A DNA stretch of 64,000 bases from Dioscorea cayenensis subsp. rotundata (GCF_009730915.1 NC_052475.1:26349016-26413015), one strand, 5' to 3'; counted from the first letter of the stretch, positions 35,078 to 49,130 are shown. A program made the numbers and translations. Notes: generated from the letters alone by a model not told the origin.

Positions 35078-35486
35078 TGTTATAAACAAATATTTTTTTA
35101 ATGGATGCCCATCTGTAACAATTTCATCAGTAGTGTAGGCATTACTATAGTAACTTCTAGATATCACATGGCAGTACCGAAACATCGTAGCGTACCGCCC
35201 ATATGGTACTGTATGGCGGCACGGTCATCGTACTTATTCCACCAACTGGGTATTTTTGGACCGTCGGATCGAATCGATCCCGGCCGCTCATTCAACTCTT
35301 GTAACCCTATAAATACCCCCTCATTTTGTATACTTTGATATATAGAAAAGAGAAGAGAAAGAAAAGAGAGAAATAAAAGAAGAAAGAAGAAGAAGTTAAT
35401 TCTTCAAGGTTTTTGGGTTTTGGTAAATACTCTGGTTCTCTATTCTTATTACTATCTTTACATTTATAACATATATATTCTTAACA
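35078..35486 (+). repeat. 3' LTR of the copia element (409 bp)
   Basis: Matches the 5' LTR almost exactly over its last ~230 bp, but differs by many small indels in the GC-rich first half (35105-35245). Confidence 0.93.
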
Positions 35487-35491
35487 GAATT

Positions 35492-36470
35492 AGTAATGTC
35501 TCTTTTATTATAATTATTTTAATTATAAAGATGGAGAATCTATGAGCAGTTGAATTAGAAGACAACCGAGAACATTGATTTTGGGATGGGAATGTACTAC
35601 GAATGTATACATTTTTTTTTATATTTTACTAGTAAGAGTTGAAATGATACATACAATATGTGGACTCAACTTTTGGATAACTCTATGTGTATGATACAAA
35701 ATTGCCAAATGTCCTTAAATTATCATATCTGCTTATTCTTGAATGGGGACGCCGATGACATGCTTATAAGTGCAATTCATGATTTCAATAGTAATGGTAC
35801 TAATCAAAATGTTTGCCTTGATGTGTTCATTTTTCATAATTTAAGTGTGTTCAAACTTTCCAAATTTTCTCTCATCATAAAGAAAGGTCTGAATTTCAGT
35901 TTATATTAGAATTCTGGGATCTGGCCCTGTTTAACTGAAGACCCAGAATCTAGAATATAATTTTTGTAATTTTGAAATAATATAATGAATTTAGACTTTT
36001 ATTTTCTTGGAAAAAATTCACTGTTTAAAATGAACGGCTCATACTTGAAAATTTGGTTGACAAATTCTAAAAAGTTTTAGATGAAAAAATGTTTGGTTGA
36101 GAGTTAAATACTATTTCTCTAACCAAACAATATGGCTAAATGTTAGATATATTTTTATAAAAAATTAATTTTTAAATAAATTTAAATATTTTTTAAATTA
36201 AAAATTTTAAATAATTTTTTTTTTTATTTAGGGGTAAATATACAATTTCAAAATAATTATTATTATTTTAAAACGTTTAGTTTTTATCAAAATTAATTAA
36301 AGTTAAATATTAGTCAATCTATACTATATCTTAAAAATAAAACAGTTGTTCACGCTGTTCAGATCATAGTTTTTCGTCCAACCAAACATTCAGTATATTT
36401 AATAATCAATTTATGTTTGTTTTTAATCGACCTGCATCATAACATGAATTTTCCATGCCATAAAATTCTG
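35492..36470. other. Gene-free stretch between the copia element and the phosphatase gene
   Basis: AT-rich. A TCTATACTATATC word at 36318, preceded by A, resembles a plant Helitron 5' end, but no matching 3' end follows. The rest shows nothing. Confidence 0.5.
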
Positions 36471-36901
36471 GAAATAAGAAATAGAAACGATCTCATTTCA
36501 TAACATTAACAACACTACAAAATACATGCTCAGAAACAAAACAGGGAGGGAAGGAAACACTGAAAATAGGCAATTAACACAATACTCTATACACCAAATT
36601 CATATACTATACATCAAAATCACCAATAATTCTCCTGTGATTATCAAACTGATTACAAAACCATAATTTCTTTAGCTCTGTGAACGTTCTCTAATGTCAT
36701 TCAAACTCCAAAATTTTCTTTCACTGTAAGTCTATAACCTTCTAGCTCAATCTCTGTAATGATCTACTACTGTTCTACAGGGATACTTCCCTACAGCTCT
36801 AACAACATATTATTATCTTCACTTGGTTTGAAACAATGTGATTGTAAAAAACTCCACACTTAATTGGAAGGAGCTTGCTTGCTACTAGTACATAACATCT
36901 T

Positions 36902-39900
36902 TTAGATGTCCCTAAGTAAATGACGCGGCGATTTAGATTTGAGTGCGGGATTAGTTCGAACAGGGCATTTGTCAGGCTGCCTAACAATGTAAATCTGGTC
37001 TCCTGCACTATTGTATGTGTCCTGATTCCGGTGCCATGTCCATAGAGCATGGGTCTCATTTTTCACCTACATGTGATGCATATCACTCTAAGCTACAAGA
37101 GAAAAGAAAACCAAAAGAAATTCAAATTATGGAAGCAGGATTACCTCAAGAATTCCGTGTCCGAAGCTACTCTCTCTGTAGGCACTGAAATCAGGCTGGC
37201 GATCCCAGCAGAATTTACCAGCAGCTGGACCTGTGGTGAAATTGAAAGCACAAAAACCACCCATGTACTCATCTGGAGTGGTCAATGGATCAGGACATTC
37301 ACCAGGATCATCAGCATGTTTTATTGCCATCTTCTCCCGGTTGCCGCCATCACCTATCATGATATGCAAAGGAGCGCATGAATCCAGGGAGAAGTTGTAG
37401 ACGCGGTTCGACCTTTCATATGCATGAACCTGAAAATTTACAGTTAAAAAAGGGGGGGAAAAGAGCCAATGATTTTATTGGAAGAATAAAGTAGTGCCTT
37501 TGATCTAATAGATTCCAGATCCACACAAATATGAAGTAAATGCCATAATTTTATAATGAACCACATGATTCCAAACGTTCTTTCAGAATAAAAATTAAGC
37601 TAAAAAGCCAATGATTTTGCCAAAGCGATCAGTGACACTAATAAAAAAACACATTATAGTGCCTTTCCTCTGATATATTCCAGTTACACAGATATAAAGG
37701 ATTACCATCTTTTTAAAATGAACTAGGTGCTTCAAAATTCTTTCAGTCAGACTTAAGATAACCGCCAATGATTTAGCCAAAGCAGTCAGTGAAACTTACA
37801 AAAAGAACAGAATATGGTATATACCATCTTTTAAAAATGAACCACAGGCTTCCAAACATTCTTTCAAAAGCAGCCACAGTGTTTAAAATATATGTATGTG
37901 CCCATCATTATCTAATGAGTATAAGAGTCATAAGCCACATGCAGATACCTTCTACATCAATAGATGCTGTGGGCCTACCCAGAATAATTCACAAAAAGAA
38001 ATTATAATTCAAATTTTAGTCATGGTTATGTTAGATTTAACCAGGAGGAGGCATCATCAACAACCATAACCAATCTTAAAACAAAACTTACATGACCATT
38101 GAAGACTACATCAACACCATATAAGTACAGCAGCTCTTCCATTTCAACCCTCATGCATTCTGCTTCCCTGTAATGTGCTTTGTAGGTGCTATACCAGGGG
38201 GGATGCCAAGTAGCTATTAACCAAGGCGTCACTGTTCTATCTACACTTGCCAGGTCTCTTTCCAGCCACTTGTACTGTTCCCCTATATTGCAAACAATGG
38301 TAGGACCATTAGGAAGAAATGACGCCATTGTGAACAAAATGAAAGAATTATCTTTCTGGCCTTAAGTAAAGGCAAGGAATGGTAAGAAGAGGGACAGCTG
38401 CAGTACATGACTCAATAGGCTCAGCTTTTCTGGACTTAAGTCACAAACGTGTAATTCTGTTGTGCAAAATGCAGCAGACAGTTCATGCGCAACCTACGAT
38501 TCTCAACCAACACACAGGTATAGAAAGGGAAAGAGACAACAAGATGCTGCTAAGGACACTAATATGCTACGGAACAGATTAGTCATTAGAGCCACAAAGA
38601 CAACTAGCATCAATAATGTCCAACGTACTATAAAATCTTACCACTATACAATGCTTGTATGGCATTAGATCGTTAGAATGCAGTCTTTAAAGGTTGATCA
38701 ACATTCCAAGAATAATTATGCACGGAAGTTGTACTCAAAATTGAAGAGAGATGTTGGCATAAAATAAGTAAAAGTGAGCATGTATGGTTAACTCACCCTG
38801 CTTGTAGTAGGAAATATATGCACCCAGCATGATGAAATGAATGCCCCCAGCATTAAAAGAATAATAAAATGTGGAAAAAGATCCACTTTCTACTGATGGG
38901 AAAGCAAATCTAGAGCTGTATGAAAGAAAAGTTTTATGCTCTGCCTGTTCTTCTATCTCATGGTTTCCTTCCACAACCATTAGTGGAATTGTTGACACCA
39001 CAGGCTCCATAAACCTAAAAATTTTGACAAAACAAAAGAATTGAAGTCAAAGAGAGGTACAGTTAATGGACAGAACATCAAGTTAAGCAGGCAGTTCTTT
39101 TAAGATTTTTTTCTTGGTGATAAAATAAAACTAGAGATATGTAAATGGTATTCATACCCACCTTCCCCAGTAATCCCATCGAGGTTGGTATGTTTCATGT
39201 ATCAGAGTTTGTGGAAATGAACAAGAATAGCAATCTGACCCAGTTCCATTTGTCAAGTACAAATTTGCGTAAGTAACATCACCAACTAATACAATCAAGT
39301 CAGGCTCGTTACTACTCATATGATCAATTGTTGACGTGGTATTGTATGTTAGACCCAAATCACCAACAATAGCTATTCGATTTGGGTAACTTTGAGGACT
39401 AGAAATTGGCATGGTTTTGAAAGCATGGACAGCACTCATGGCTGGTATAGAAGGGTCTCCACATTTATAATAATACTGTTCCCCAGGCTCCAACCCTGTA
39501 GAGAACACGAACACAGTAACATAACTACAAAAAAGAAAATTTTGGTTTCATACTATTTCTCATAACTGCAACAGTAATCAAAATGCAAATGAGATGGAGA
39601 TTAGACTTGGACCAACTCTAGTTTTAACCACTCTGAGCAATATAAAGAACTTAAAATTCCACTTAATAAAAGCAAAAAGAAGTATAAGAGAACAAATTCA
39701 ACACTTCGAAGAATGATTAGTAGCAGGAACATATACCTGTCAGGCGAACATGATGGATTATCCCAGAAGTATAGTTCTGAAGGCCTTGAAATGGATAAAG
39801 CTGATTGTAAACAAGTGAGTATCCAGTGGCTTCATGACTCAAAGTGTGCCTCAGACTTCCATATCGAACAACACTAGCAACGCTATTAGGATCCAATGGC

Positions 39901-40712
39901 TTGATATCCTCCCCAATTTGAGATTCCCCTGTCATTCACTGACCAAATAATTATTGAAACCAAGCAGTGCTAAAATTTTCAAAAACTTAGTCGTTGGCAC
40001 AAAAGGATCCAAATAGAGTAACAGTGACAGATAAGAATAATAGAATGATTCCGTATCAAAATAAAACACAAAAAAAAATAAAAGAAAGAGAATAAATTTC
40101 ACAGATTATTAAGACCAAAACTTCAGAAAAGTATTTCAAATTAATTTTAAGCACAATGAAAATTTTCTCAGAAACAGGAAGCCAATTCTTGACAAAAAGA
40201 GAAAAGAAAAATTTTACAAAAGAATCTCTAAACAGAACAAAAAAAGGAATAAAAATCAAAACTTTGCGAACCATTCTCGAACAATAGTAACACCCCCAAA
40301 AACCAAACCCGATGCATGCTCGTATAAAATAGAAAGAAACGAAAACAGAGTCAATTCACATGAAATTCAGCACCGGCATCCAGAATCCCCGAAACCCACA
40401 ATCCAAAGAAAATAAAAACAAAAAAAAAAAGAAAAAAGAAAAACCTGTAATCCAAGAGATCCAAACAGAATCAGCAAGAGACGAGAGAGAAACAGAGATC
40501 TGCTCCGGTTCAAACCCATTCACCCTCCGACGTACCCTGGGATCAGTATCAGGGAGGTCAACAGCATTCCCACGGAACCCACTATCATCAAGAGACACCG
40601 TCAATGGAGGAAACGGCCCATCAAGTGTCATAGGAATAGCATCCACAAGACAAACCAACAGCAATAACATCAAAATCGCAAAAGCGACCATAATAGGATA
40701 AAAATTCGGCAT
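36902..40712 (-). CDS. Purple acid phosphatase, PAP15/PAP23-type (phytase-like)
   Basis: A secreted or vacuolar Fe-metal phosphomonoesterase that releases phosphate from organic esters, in this clade including phytate. Seven exons (minus): 40712-40445, 39928-39737, 39495-39162, 39014-38797, 38282-38092, 37429-37145 and 37066-36902; phase is kept, 1,653 nt, 550 aa, normal for high-molecular-weight plant PAPs. Residues 1-25 are a signal peptide (VAFAILMLLLLVCLVDAIP). A fibronectin-like N-domain (ESQIG to LTGLEPGEQYYYKCGD) leads to the metallophosphatase domain. All five metal-binding blocks are present: GDLG, GDVTY, GNHE, ATWHPPWYS and NGH|VHAYER, the last spanning the 38092/37429 junction. Clade assignment is from overall resemblance. 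A TATA box lies about 105 bp upstream of the ATG. Confidence 0.93.
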
Positions 40713-40815
40713 TTTGGCGAGAGAGGACAGGAGTTGGAGGAGTTCTAGGGTTTCATCGGAGAAGGAGAAGGAGCAGGAGAGGCATTGGATGGCGTGGTGG
40801 AGAAGGAGAGCCGTG

Positions 40816-40824
40816 TTTATATAG
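40816..40824 (-). promoter_or_regulatory. TATA box of the purple acid phosphatase gene
   Basis: CTATATAAA on the minus strand, about 105 bp before the ATG, downstream of a GA/TA-rich promoter stretch. Confidence 0.6.
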
Positions 40825-40859
40825 ATATATATATCAAAGAGAGAGAGAAAGTGATAAAC

Positions 40860-42657
40860 AGAAGGAGATAAAAAGGGAATATTCCCGGCGCGCCAAAAAC
40901 TAAATAAAAGTGATGTTCCTCATACCACCACCACAGCACATAGATTATATATATATATATATAATAAAAATAATAAAAAAAACTCTTTTTATGGTTTTTG
41001 ACTTTTATAAAATATATTACGTGTTTTCAATATTTATAAAAAAAAAAATCGTTACTAAATGAATAAGCCGAAAGTAGTGAATGTTGATATGGATGCTAAC
41101 TTGATATCCATGTTATTTGAACTACCAATTCAGCCTAAATATTATTACTCTTACCAAATTTGTATAGATAAAATTATCATTTATTTAAAAATTAATTTAT
41201 ATGTCATAAAATGTATATTTTTTAAGTTTATTAATTTTTTTTCTTAAAATAAAATAAAAGTATGTTGAAAAATAATTTTTTAATGGTATGTGGCAATTTT
41301 TACCTGAATGGACAATTTTATTCCTTCAAAAAAATGAAAACTGTTGTTAGTTTTCCTTTTTATACAAATCTAGAAAATTATATGTTATAGGATGGAAAAA
41401 AGCTTTGTCTTTATTTTGCAAAAGTACAAAACTACAAGGATTTATATATATTCCTTATTATTTTAAAGAAATTGGGCATGTATACACACATTCTTTTTCA
41501 TGAAGGATCAAATTCATATATTTATGTAAAGTTTTTTTTTTTGGCAAATGGAAAATTGTGGAATTAAAAAAATTGAAACTTTAAAAGAGGAAAAAAAATT
41601 AATATTTTAAATATTTTGAGATTATAATTTATTTTTCTAATTAATGATGAGTGTCTATTAGTGATATTTTTTTAAAAAAAATTGATTATTGAATATATGG
41701 TTTTTAAAGAATGCAATAATTAAAATTTGTGGTAAATTTTTTGATATGGCACTAAACTATAACCCTTTTTATTTTAAGTCCAAAATTTAATTTGAATGAA
41801 AATAGTTATCTAATTTTAATTTTATTTTATTGGGTGGTCATCTAAGAGAATTTGATCTATTTTTTATGATTTTATATTGAAAATTCTCTGTCAATAAATG
41901 AAATAGAATTGCAAGTTGGGCAGACAATTGCAAGTTGGGCAGATAGTATGTCATGTATGTCTTGACAGTGAATTTTTGGTATTTACATCATAAAAAAAAA
42001 CTTGAATCTCTCGGATAATTACCCGAAAAAATAAAATTGAAATTGAATAACTATTTTGATTCAAATTGAGTTTGAATCTCATAGTAAAACAAAATTCATA
42101 GTTTGGTGACGTGCTAAAAACATTTAACAATTAGATTTGCAAGATAGGAAATCTTTTATTTATGAAATTAATTTTTAAAGATAATGGAGGCTTGTGAAAG
42201 CAATCATATGTTGGATTATAGAAACAAATGGTACTTTATGAGGGTGTGCATATATATATACACACACATGATTCTCTTTTTTTTCCTTTTAGGAAATTCT
42301 TCATATACCCGCATGCTAAATAAGAAAATCAGATGTATGCTCTATGAAAGAAAATTAATTATAAATTATAGAACTAGAGAATTTTAAAATTTGCTTATAT
42401 ATACTCACCTAGTTGAAACTCTTTTAACATTTTAAAAATTACAAAATATATTTAGAAAATTAAGATTAGTATAATTTTCTCTAATTATTCTGATCTAGTG
42501 AGTTGTCAACTCATTTAACCTATTGACACTGGATTTTTTTTTTTTATAAAATATTTATTTTCAGGAGAACCGGAGATTACATTCCAGAACCATATATTAA
42601 TTCTATGCATGTGCACATTCCTAACTTCCTTTAAATAAAAAATGCTTATCACTTATT

Positions 42658-42696
<39 letters not shown>

Positions 42697-44799
42697 TAAT
42701 GAGCTGATTTTTCATAAACATCAAACATCACAAATGCGAAAGGGATGACTTCATGTTCTGAATTTTTCATTAAAAACCAACCTCATACCATCCCAAAGTC
42801 TAAGTTGGATTGAATTTATGAACCAATACAAAAAATGAGTTCACATAAATGAATTAGTACCAATTCTATACCTGCATATAAACCACTTTGTAAAACTATG
42901 TCAATGAGAATGTGTCAGTATAATTATGAGGTTTTGCAGGGGTATGCGTGCAAAGAATTCCATATTTGATACTTAAGGCACAAGAGAAGCTGTTGAAAAG
43001 AAAGTCAGAAACCATCATAAAGTTTGCTTCAAGATAAGCTGCAAAATATGGCGATGAGAAAGAACACCAACTTTTCGGGTTTTCGTCTTCACACAAGCTG
43101 AAAATTATACATATAAAGATAACAAGTTTCTGTTAATCAATGAATATTCCTGAAATTTATGGATAGTGATGGAAAACCTTTTCTGCAGTAAAATACAACG
43201 GTTGATGAAGCTTTCAGTGTTAATTCAAGTATCGGCACAATGGACAGTAGATAATTGAAGACAAACCAAGCAATCAGTTCATTACATTGTAAACTTTCGA
43301 AACTTTTCACAGTTAATGTTTCATTAGGTTTTAAATTTTCGAACCAAAACAAAAAAAAATGTGATTGCTGGAATCAAATGCTCGTAAGTGCAGAAGGCAA
43401 TGGAAGTAACAGCTAATTAAGAAACAAAAAACTCTAATAGAAGGATGATAGAGATGAATGATAACCAGAATTCTTGAACCATTTCTGGGAACCAATGTAT
43501 TTGCAAAACAAGCATAAATTGCATCATCTTAGTGAACTTACATTAATGTGAAATTCATAATTAGTTGATGTTAAACACGCCAACCACTGAAAAAAACTAA
43601 GGGCGTGCAAAACAACCAACTTCAGATGGTACCATGCCACCAATTGGCAAGCCGCATCAAGGTAAAGAGCATTTTAAATCCTCAAGCTAAAAATAACATA
43701 AAAAATTAAAAAAAGGCAGAAAACTAAAGCACAGTGTAAGGCTATGAGTTCAAGATCCAAAGATGAAGGGCAAAAAACAAAAACATCAAATTTGTGAGTG
43801 GTCTTTCAGAGCTAGAAAACAATGTCATGCTATAAGAAAATATCTGAAAAGCATAAGAAATATTAAATGTAAAATGATGGGATACAAGGCTATTTTAGCA
43901 ATGGAATGGAATGGAATACCTGATGAGTTCAGTTTCAAGATGAATCTCTGTACTCCCATAAGAAACTGAAAGAGACACTGTTCCATTATATCCAACAAAG
44001 CCAAGAGCTCACATGTGATCATCGGCAGTTATACAAGTCTTGGACAGTGAATGCATATTTGCTTTGTTCAAGAACCTGTCTTAAAAAAGTGAGCAAATTC
44101 TGAGAACCAGAATCACCTACAGTCATTACTTATAAAAAGCCATGCCTCATAACTCTGCCAAGAAGTACCTTAATACAATTCGGAGAGCCAATCTACCATA
44201 AATCCTGAAAAATGAAATGATTGAGGTAGCTTTCTCTGAGAAATAGAACTAGTGTTACAATAAGAAACACCAACACATCACATTTCAAACAATGCCAATA
44301 CTAATGAGCCATGTAGCACATGAGACATTCTCTGGGAACAGCCAATAAAAGTGAAACAAAGATGCAGCCAGGTTTTTATTATAATTACAGACATGAAGCT
44401 TATCAATCAAAAGAAACAGAAATATATGCATAACAAGGTAAAGGGAAATCACAACAAATTTATGGAACTTCAACTTAGCAATCAGAAAGCCAACTCAGAA
44501 AAGGAGAATAAAATCTACATATAGCAAAGAATCTGATCATGTAATGAGTGAGATTTCCAAAATCATTAAAACTTAATGAAACATCTACATGACATCGACA
44601 GAAAGTCACTTGGATACATCAAGCTCAAAAAGTTAGAAAAAAAAGAAAATAAAGAATAAGAAAATGAACACCTAGTTAAGTCCAAGCAGAGGACCCAACA
44701 CAAAACAGGATCATGTCAAACAAATCAATATTCACGATGTCCATAGCTTATCACACAAAACCAGCTCAAAATAAGATGCTCTGAAAAGAACTTGTCAAC
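40860..44799. other. Long non-coding stretch between the phosphatase promoter and the XRI1 3' end
   Basis: AT-rich. Contains (TA)n runs near 40948-40962 and 42663-42694 and an 18-bp tandem AATTGCAAGTTGGGCAGA (about 41908-41943). The part 42890-44790 has less extreme composition and may include the XRI1 3'UTR, but I see no coding exon. Confidence 0.5.
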
Positions 44800-46913
44800 T
44801 CAGCCTTTGGTTCTCATTATTGTAATGCTGCCCTTGCCCCCATCTGTGCGGATTTTTGTTTTGACAACCACGGGCTTTCCAGAAAATGTTGAAGTGGGAT
44901 AGGACATGGAAGTGTCTTCATCATTTGTATTCTTTGACTTTGAAGGTGGTGGAGCATGAATCCGCTGATTTATATCCTTCAAAGTGATATCTCCTTGAAC
45001 TCCACATGGTTTAATGAGGGCAAAGGGATAGGCAATGGAAGTTGTTAACTTCATAGGAGAACTGATAAATGATTTCTGACCTATCAGAACAGAAATGCTA
45101 TGTAATTAATAAAAAAAAAAAAAAGGTTTTTACATAATATACAAAGAGAACTAGACTGTGATGTTGGACACCTCTAAAAATCCTGCAAGTAGTTGGAGTA
45201 GGAGTAGGGGCCTTTTCCACATTATTCCCCATTTCAAGAGTATTGTAGAACTCTGAAAAGAAATTCTATAATTACTTAGAAGAGTTTATTTCTATAATTC
45301 TTGACAAGTAACCTGATGTTAGGGCAGAAGGCATGTAAAAACAGTATCTATGAACTATCTGACCTGAAACAGTGGCTTGATCTTCATGTGCCACAGAATG
45401 ATCCCTACGGGAAGGCAAGTTTAAAAGCATACAACATAATAAATTCTCAACAGTAACAGGAGAAAAATACAAAATGAACTAGATTAGAATATTAGGTTTA
45501 GAAAGCAACACACATCACATCAGAGTTGTGAGGCATCCCACTTTCATTCAAACAATCTTCGAGCCATCCATCCATGGATAGATTAAATCCTCCATCACCA
45601 TTGGAACACCTATCACCTAACAAAGAGCGCACTATGAGACAATGAAATTGAAATATGCAAGCTAACTTATTGGAAAGCATTTGAAGAAAAGGACCGACCA
45701 GAATATTCAGAATTGCACTGAGAGTTCCAATCCATATTGTCCAGCAACACATCTTCTGCAAGAGGATCCTCTCTCACCTAAAAATGTATAAGAAAGAGAG
45801 AGAGAAAGACACCACTGTTCAGACTCCCCGCATGTTCATTTAAACTAATAACTGCAATCTTAAGGATTACCTTGGAGTTATAATAAGAAGACTCTTGCGC
45901 ATTAACAGAGACAAGCTCACTAGAATCAGAAGGAAACTGCAGCATGCGCCGCCTTTTAAGTTGTGAAGGCGAAGTCTCCCTAGATTCCTCAGTAGCCTTG
46001 TCAGTGTCATCTGAATTCATTTCTCATGGTGTAAGACATGATTAACCACAAAATCAACAACAAGCATGCATGGTGAGGAAATCATACTTCCTATGTTCAT
46101 CATGTCACAGCTAAAGCCTGTGCAGTCCTTAATAGGAGTGTTCTCCCCAAGCATGCACAAGAAACTGTCCTCATTTTGGTTCACATCATCCAACAGGTAG
46201 TGAGACACATCTAAAATTTTCCAAACAAGAGTTAATAATAAGAAACAATCTCAAGAAGGTAACTTCTATAATCAAAAGAAAAAGGATTCTTTTTCTGTTG
46301 ACATACCCAATCCAGAAATTTCTTGCAAAGAATACTCTTCCCCTGCCGATCCGCACATCCCACTGCCACACAACCCACAAGAACAGAAGATTAGAACCCA
46401 CATAATCAGCATCAATTCCTCAACCAAAAAAACCACAAACAAACTATCAATGAGGGTAAAAACCTAGATTTTCAACTGGAAGACAAATGCACACAATATA
46501 ACCACTGGATTGATGAACGATTCATGATCCAAACCAACAAAAAAACAAACACAAGGAAAAAAATATCAAACAACATTGCTACATTAGCCCATCCATAAGA
46601 ACATCCACCTCGGTCACAGATCCCCGCAATCAAATCTAAAAAACACTCATAAAACAACACAAGATACCATCTCCAACATGTTCCCACACTAAAATTCCTT
46701 CCAAAAAAACAACCACTCCTCAAAGATCCATCCAAAACCTAACCAAACCATCAATCTCATACAAAAAAACTCCAAAAAACAATCAATCAAATCAAAACAC
46801 AATGGCACGAAGAGGAGAAGACAAGAGAGAGCCCAGGCAACAAAAACAGCACGGGCAGACATCAAGGAGCCACAAACTCACTCATTTTTGTTGCCATTAT
46901 CATCAAGCTCCAT
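44800..46913 (-). CDS. XRI1-like protein (X-ray-induced transcript 1; DNA repair and meiosis)
   Basis: In Arabidopsis XRI1 is induced by ionising radiation, needed for meiosis and pollen development, and reported to bind MND1. Nine exons (minus): 46913-46882, 46362-46307, 46210-46088, 46022-45871, 45777-45699, 45616-45514, 45404-45364, 45252-45172 and 45080-44800; phase is kept, 948 nt, 315 aa, close to the family's length. Family marks: GEEYSLQEI near the N-terminus, LLDDVNQNEDSFLCMLGE and TPIKDCTGFSCDMMN, the KRRRMLQF block, and the C-terminal SGKPVVVKTKIRTDGGKGSI ending IMRTKG. The sixth intron's donor could be placed at several GT sites; AT|GTGTGT is the one that keeps frame. No known enzyme domain. 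Recognised from conserved blocks only. Confidence 0.85.
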
Positions 46914-46918
46914 CCTTT

Positions 46919-46946
46919 TCCTCTCTCTCTCTCTCTCTCTCTCTCA
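46919..46946. repeat. (CT)n microsatellite in the XRI1 5' leader
   Basis: About 13 CT units just upstream of the ATG (GA-rich on the coding strand). A second (CT)n run is at 47023-47059. Confidence 0.9.
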
Positions 46947-47019
46947 GAAGCAAGCCCACAAGAGACTGAGGGAAACCAAAAGCCGTTAAAGAGCACGACG
47001 GTCGTGTTGGAATTTTGCT

Positions 47020-47060
<41 letters not shown>

Positions 47061-47064
47061 ACAG

Positions 47065-47832
47065 TGACTGCGGAGGAAGAGGGTCAAAAAAATCGTGTTT
47101 TTAATAAATTGGGTTTATTTTGCAAAAACATCCTTAATGTTTATTTATTCAAATAGCATCCTAATTATTTTTTTATTTATTTACTTACCGTACACCCTGT
47201 TGGCGACTATATATTATTTAAAGTGGGAGTATATCAAAATATTGCAATTATATGTTGAAATTGTAATTAAGGGTGTTTTTATATTTTATCAAAAAATAAA
47301 AAATAAAATAAAATTGTTATTTAAGTTTGCATTAGTTTTGGTTAATAATCTTATTTCACTTGTCACGTGAATGATAAAAAAACTTAATCACATAGAAATA
47401 TCAAGATAAATTTATTCTTAATTTTAATCTATTTTATTTATAAAAAATGGTTGAATAACCGTAAAACATCATCATAAAATATTATAAAAAACCTCTATAC
47501 TTTCTCTCTTCTATTATTTGATGAGGTGACCGAAAAATGTGCTAGATGAGGGGCGGTAGCTTTGAAAATGAAAGAGAAGACATAGAGTTCTCATTTATTT
47601 ATTTATTTAAATATACTAAGTAGAAAAATAGAAGGAGATAATGTGGATGCCACATGGACATTCATGTCATTCAGTATGAGAGTTTAGCAAAACTATATTT
47701 TCATCCATGAGGAATACAGTGTTACTTTCATGAAATATATTTGAATGACTATTATTCATAAGATAAATAAAAAATAATTTTTATGACCATAGACATAACA
47801 ACCTCATTTGTGGGAAAAGATATGCTGAATTT
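47065..47832. other. Gene-free AT-rich stretch
   Basis: No coding or element signature seen apart from the SINE that follows. Confidence 0.5.
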
Positions 47833-47843
47833 TTTAAATAATT

Positions 47844-48023
47844 TTTTTTTTTTAGAAAAAAAGGACAAACACAGGAACGAACACGTGGGAGAGCAGCGTT
47901 CACTACCGAACCGTGCTCTCACCTTGCATGAGATAGGGATCGAACTCGGGGAACTACGCTCGACACTTGAGATGAACATCCTACGAAAAAGACCCGATGT
48001 TAATAGACCAAATGGTCGTTGGT
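47844..48023 (-). mobile_element. tRNA-related SINE, ~180 bp
   Basis: Flanked by an 11-bp duplication TTTAAATAATT (47833-47843 and 48024-48034). On the minus strand it starts CCAACGACCATTTGGTCTAT, has a box B-like GAGTTCGATCC (47947-47937), and ends in an A-rich tail next to the left duplication. Box A is less clear (TGGTCTATTAAC). Confidence 0.8.
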
Positions 48024-48034
48024 TTAAATAATTA

Positions 48035-49130
48035 TTTTGTTTGCATATCTTATGCCTTATGGTATGTCATCAACAAATATCATAGAGAAAGTTAAACGGG
48101 AAATGAGATAGTAGTGGAATGTATGATGAGTGATTTTTTTTTTATGTAAATTATTGTAATTTATTGTGATTTTTAAAAAAAAAACTTCTCAATTTTTTTT
48201 TAAACCTTAAAACATATAAAAATCTCATTGATATAAAATACAAAAACAGCATTATCCTTTTATTAAAAAAATTAAATTAATACCGAAAAATATATTTATA
48301 TATCTGATAATTTTTTACATTTACATGTTCTAACTTTTTTTGAGCAAATTTATATAAATTAATAAAATTTAAGGGAAAAATATTTTTGACATTTTGTACT
48401 AAATTTCAACATAGAGAAATTGAATCAAAGATTTGATATTTTAAAATGGTTTTTATTTTATTTTTAATTAAGAGAATATACGGATGTAAAAACAAATCAT
48501 GCCACTTCTCTATAAAAGTTTATTATATATATAAGTAATAAATAACCGGGAAGTGATGATGTTATAAAAATGACACTTTTCTCAACTCTATATATATATA
48601 AAAAAAAACCTCACTTATATACTCCTTCATTCACAATACTTCAAATGTTTATTTGTTCTGCAGTTCACTCTCCTTATTTCAATATTATGATTTTAAATTA
48701 AATTAATTTCAGTATTTTTTTCTGAAGTGTGAGAAGAAAAATTTTATACTAACCTACCTCCCCTCACTTTAGATTTTTTTTTTATTTTCTATAAAAAATA
48801 AATACTAAAATCTTTAAAAGTGATATTAATTATCAACCACTTCAACGAAATATCATTTCTCTGGATGAACTCCTTATGTAAAATTGCAGCACAACATTCG
48901 ATCGCCTCAAGCATTTGATTCTTATATGATGTAGGGTTGAGATGTGTTGGCGTGTGTGATGGCTCCTTGTTCATATTATAAGAAATTTATAAAATAATAA
49001 AAAGAGGAATCTAAAATATAAATACATATAAAAGAGCAAGTAAATGCTGAGCACTGTGATTGTAGCATGTTGATCATCATGTTGTTCAACTCCAACATTT
49101 ATTTAACAAAGAGTAGTTGTTGGTTTGGTT
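48035..49130. other. Gene-free AT-rich stretch
   Basis: Nothing recognised. A small minus-strand open frame at 48789-48974 has no support. Confidence 0.5.

Larger units (their letters stand above)
28987..35486 (+). mobile_element. Ty1/copia LTR retrotransposon, complete in structure, coding decayed
   Basis: Paired LTRs at 28987-29389 and 35078-35486, each TGTTATAAAC...CTTAACA, flanked by GAATT duplications at 28982-28986 and 35487-35491. A purine-rich tract (CAAGGGGAG) precedes the 3' LTR. Internal order gag zinc knuckle - protease - integrase - reverse transcriptase - RNase H defines the copia superfamily. Inserted 230 bp downstream of the RING gene in the same orientation. Confidence 0.95.

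Noticed and set aside
36318-36370. TCTATACTATATC preceded by A, like a Helitron 5' end
   Set aside because: No hairpin plus CTRR end was found downstream, and short AT-rich words of this kind occur by chance.
37049-40701. Plus-strand frames opposite the purple acid phosphatase exons
   Set aside because: Antisense shadows of real exons.
42896-44473. Minus-strand open frames of 60-70 codons downstream of XRI1
   Set aside because: Short, without domains, in AT-rich sequence; at most part of a 3'UTR or a non-coding RNA.
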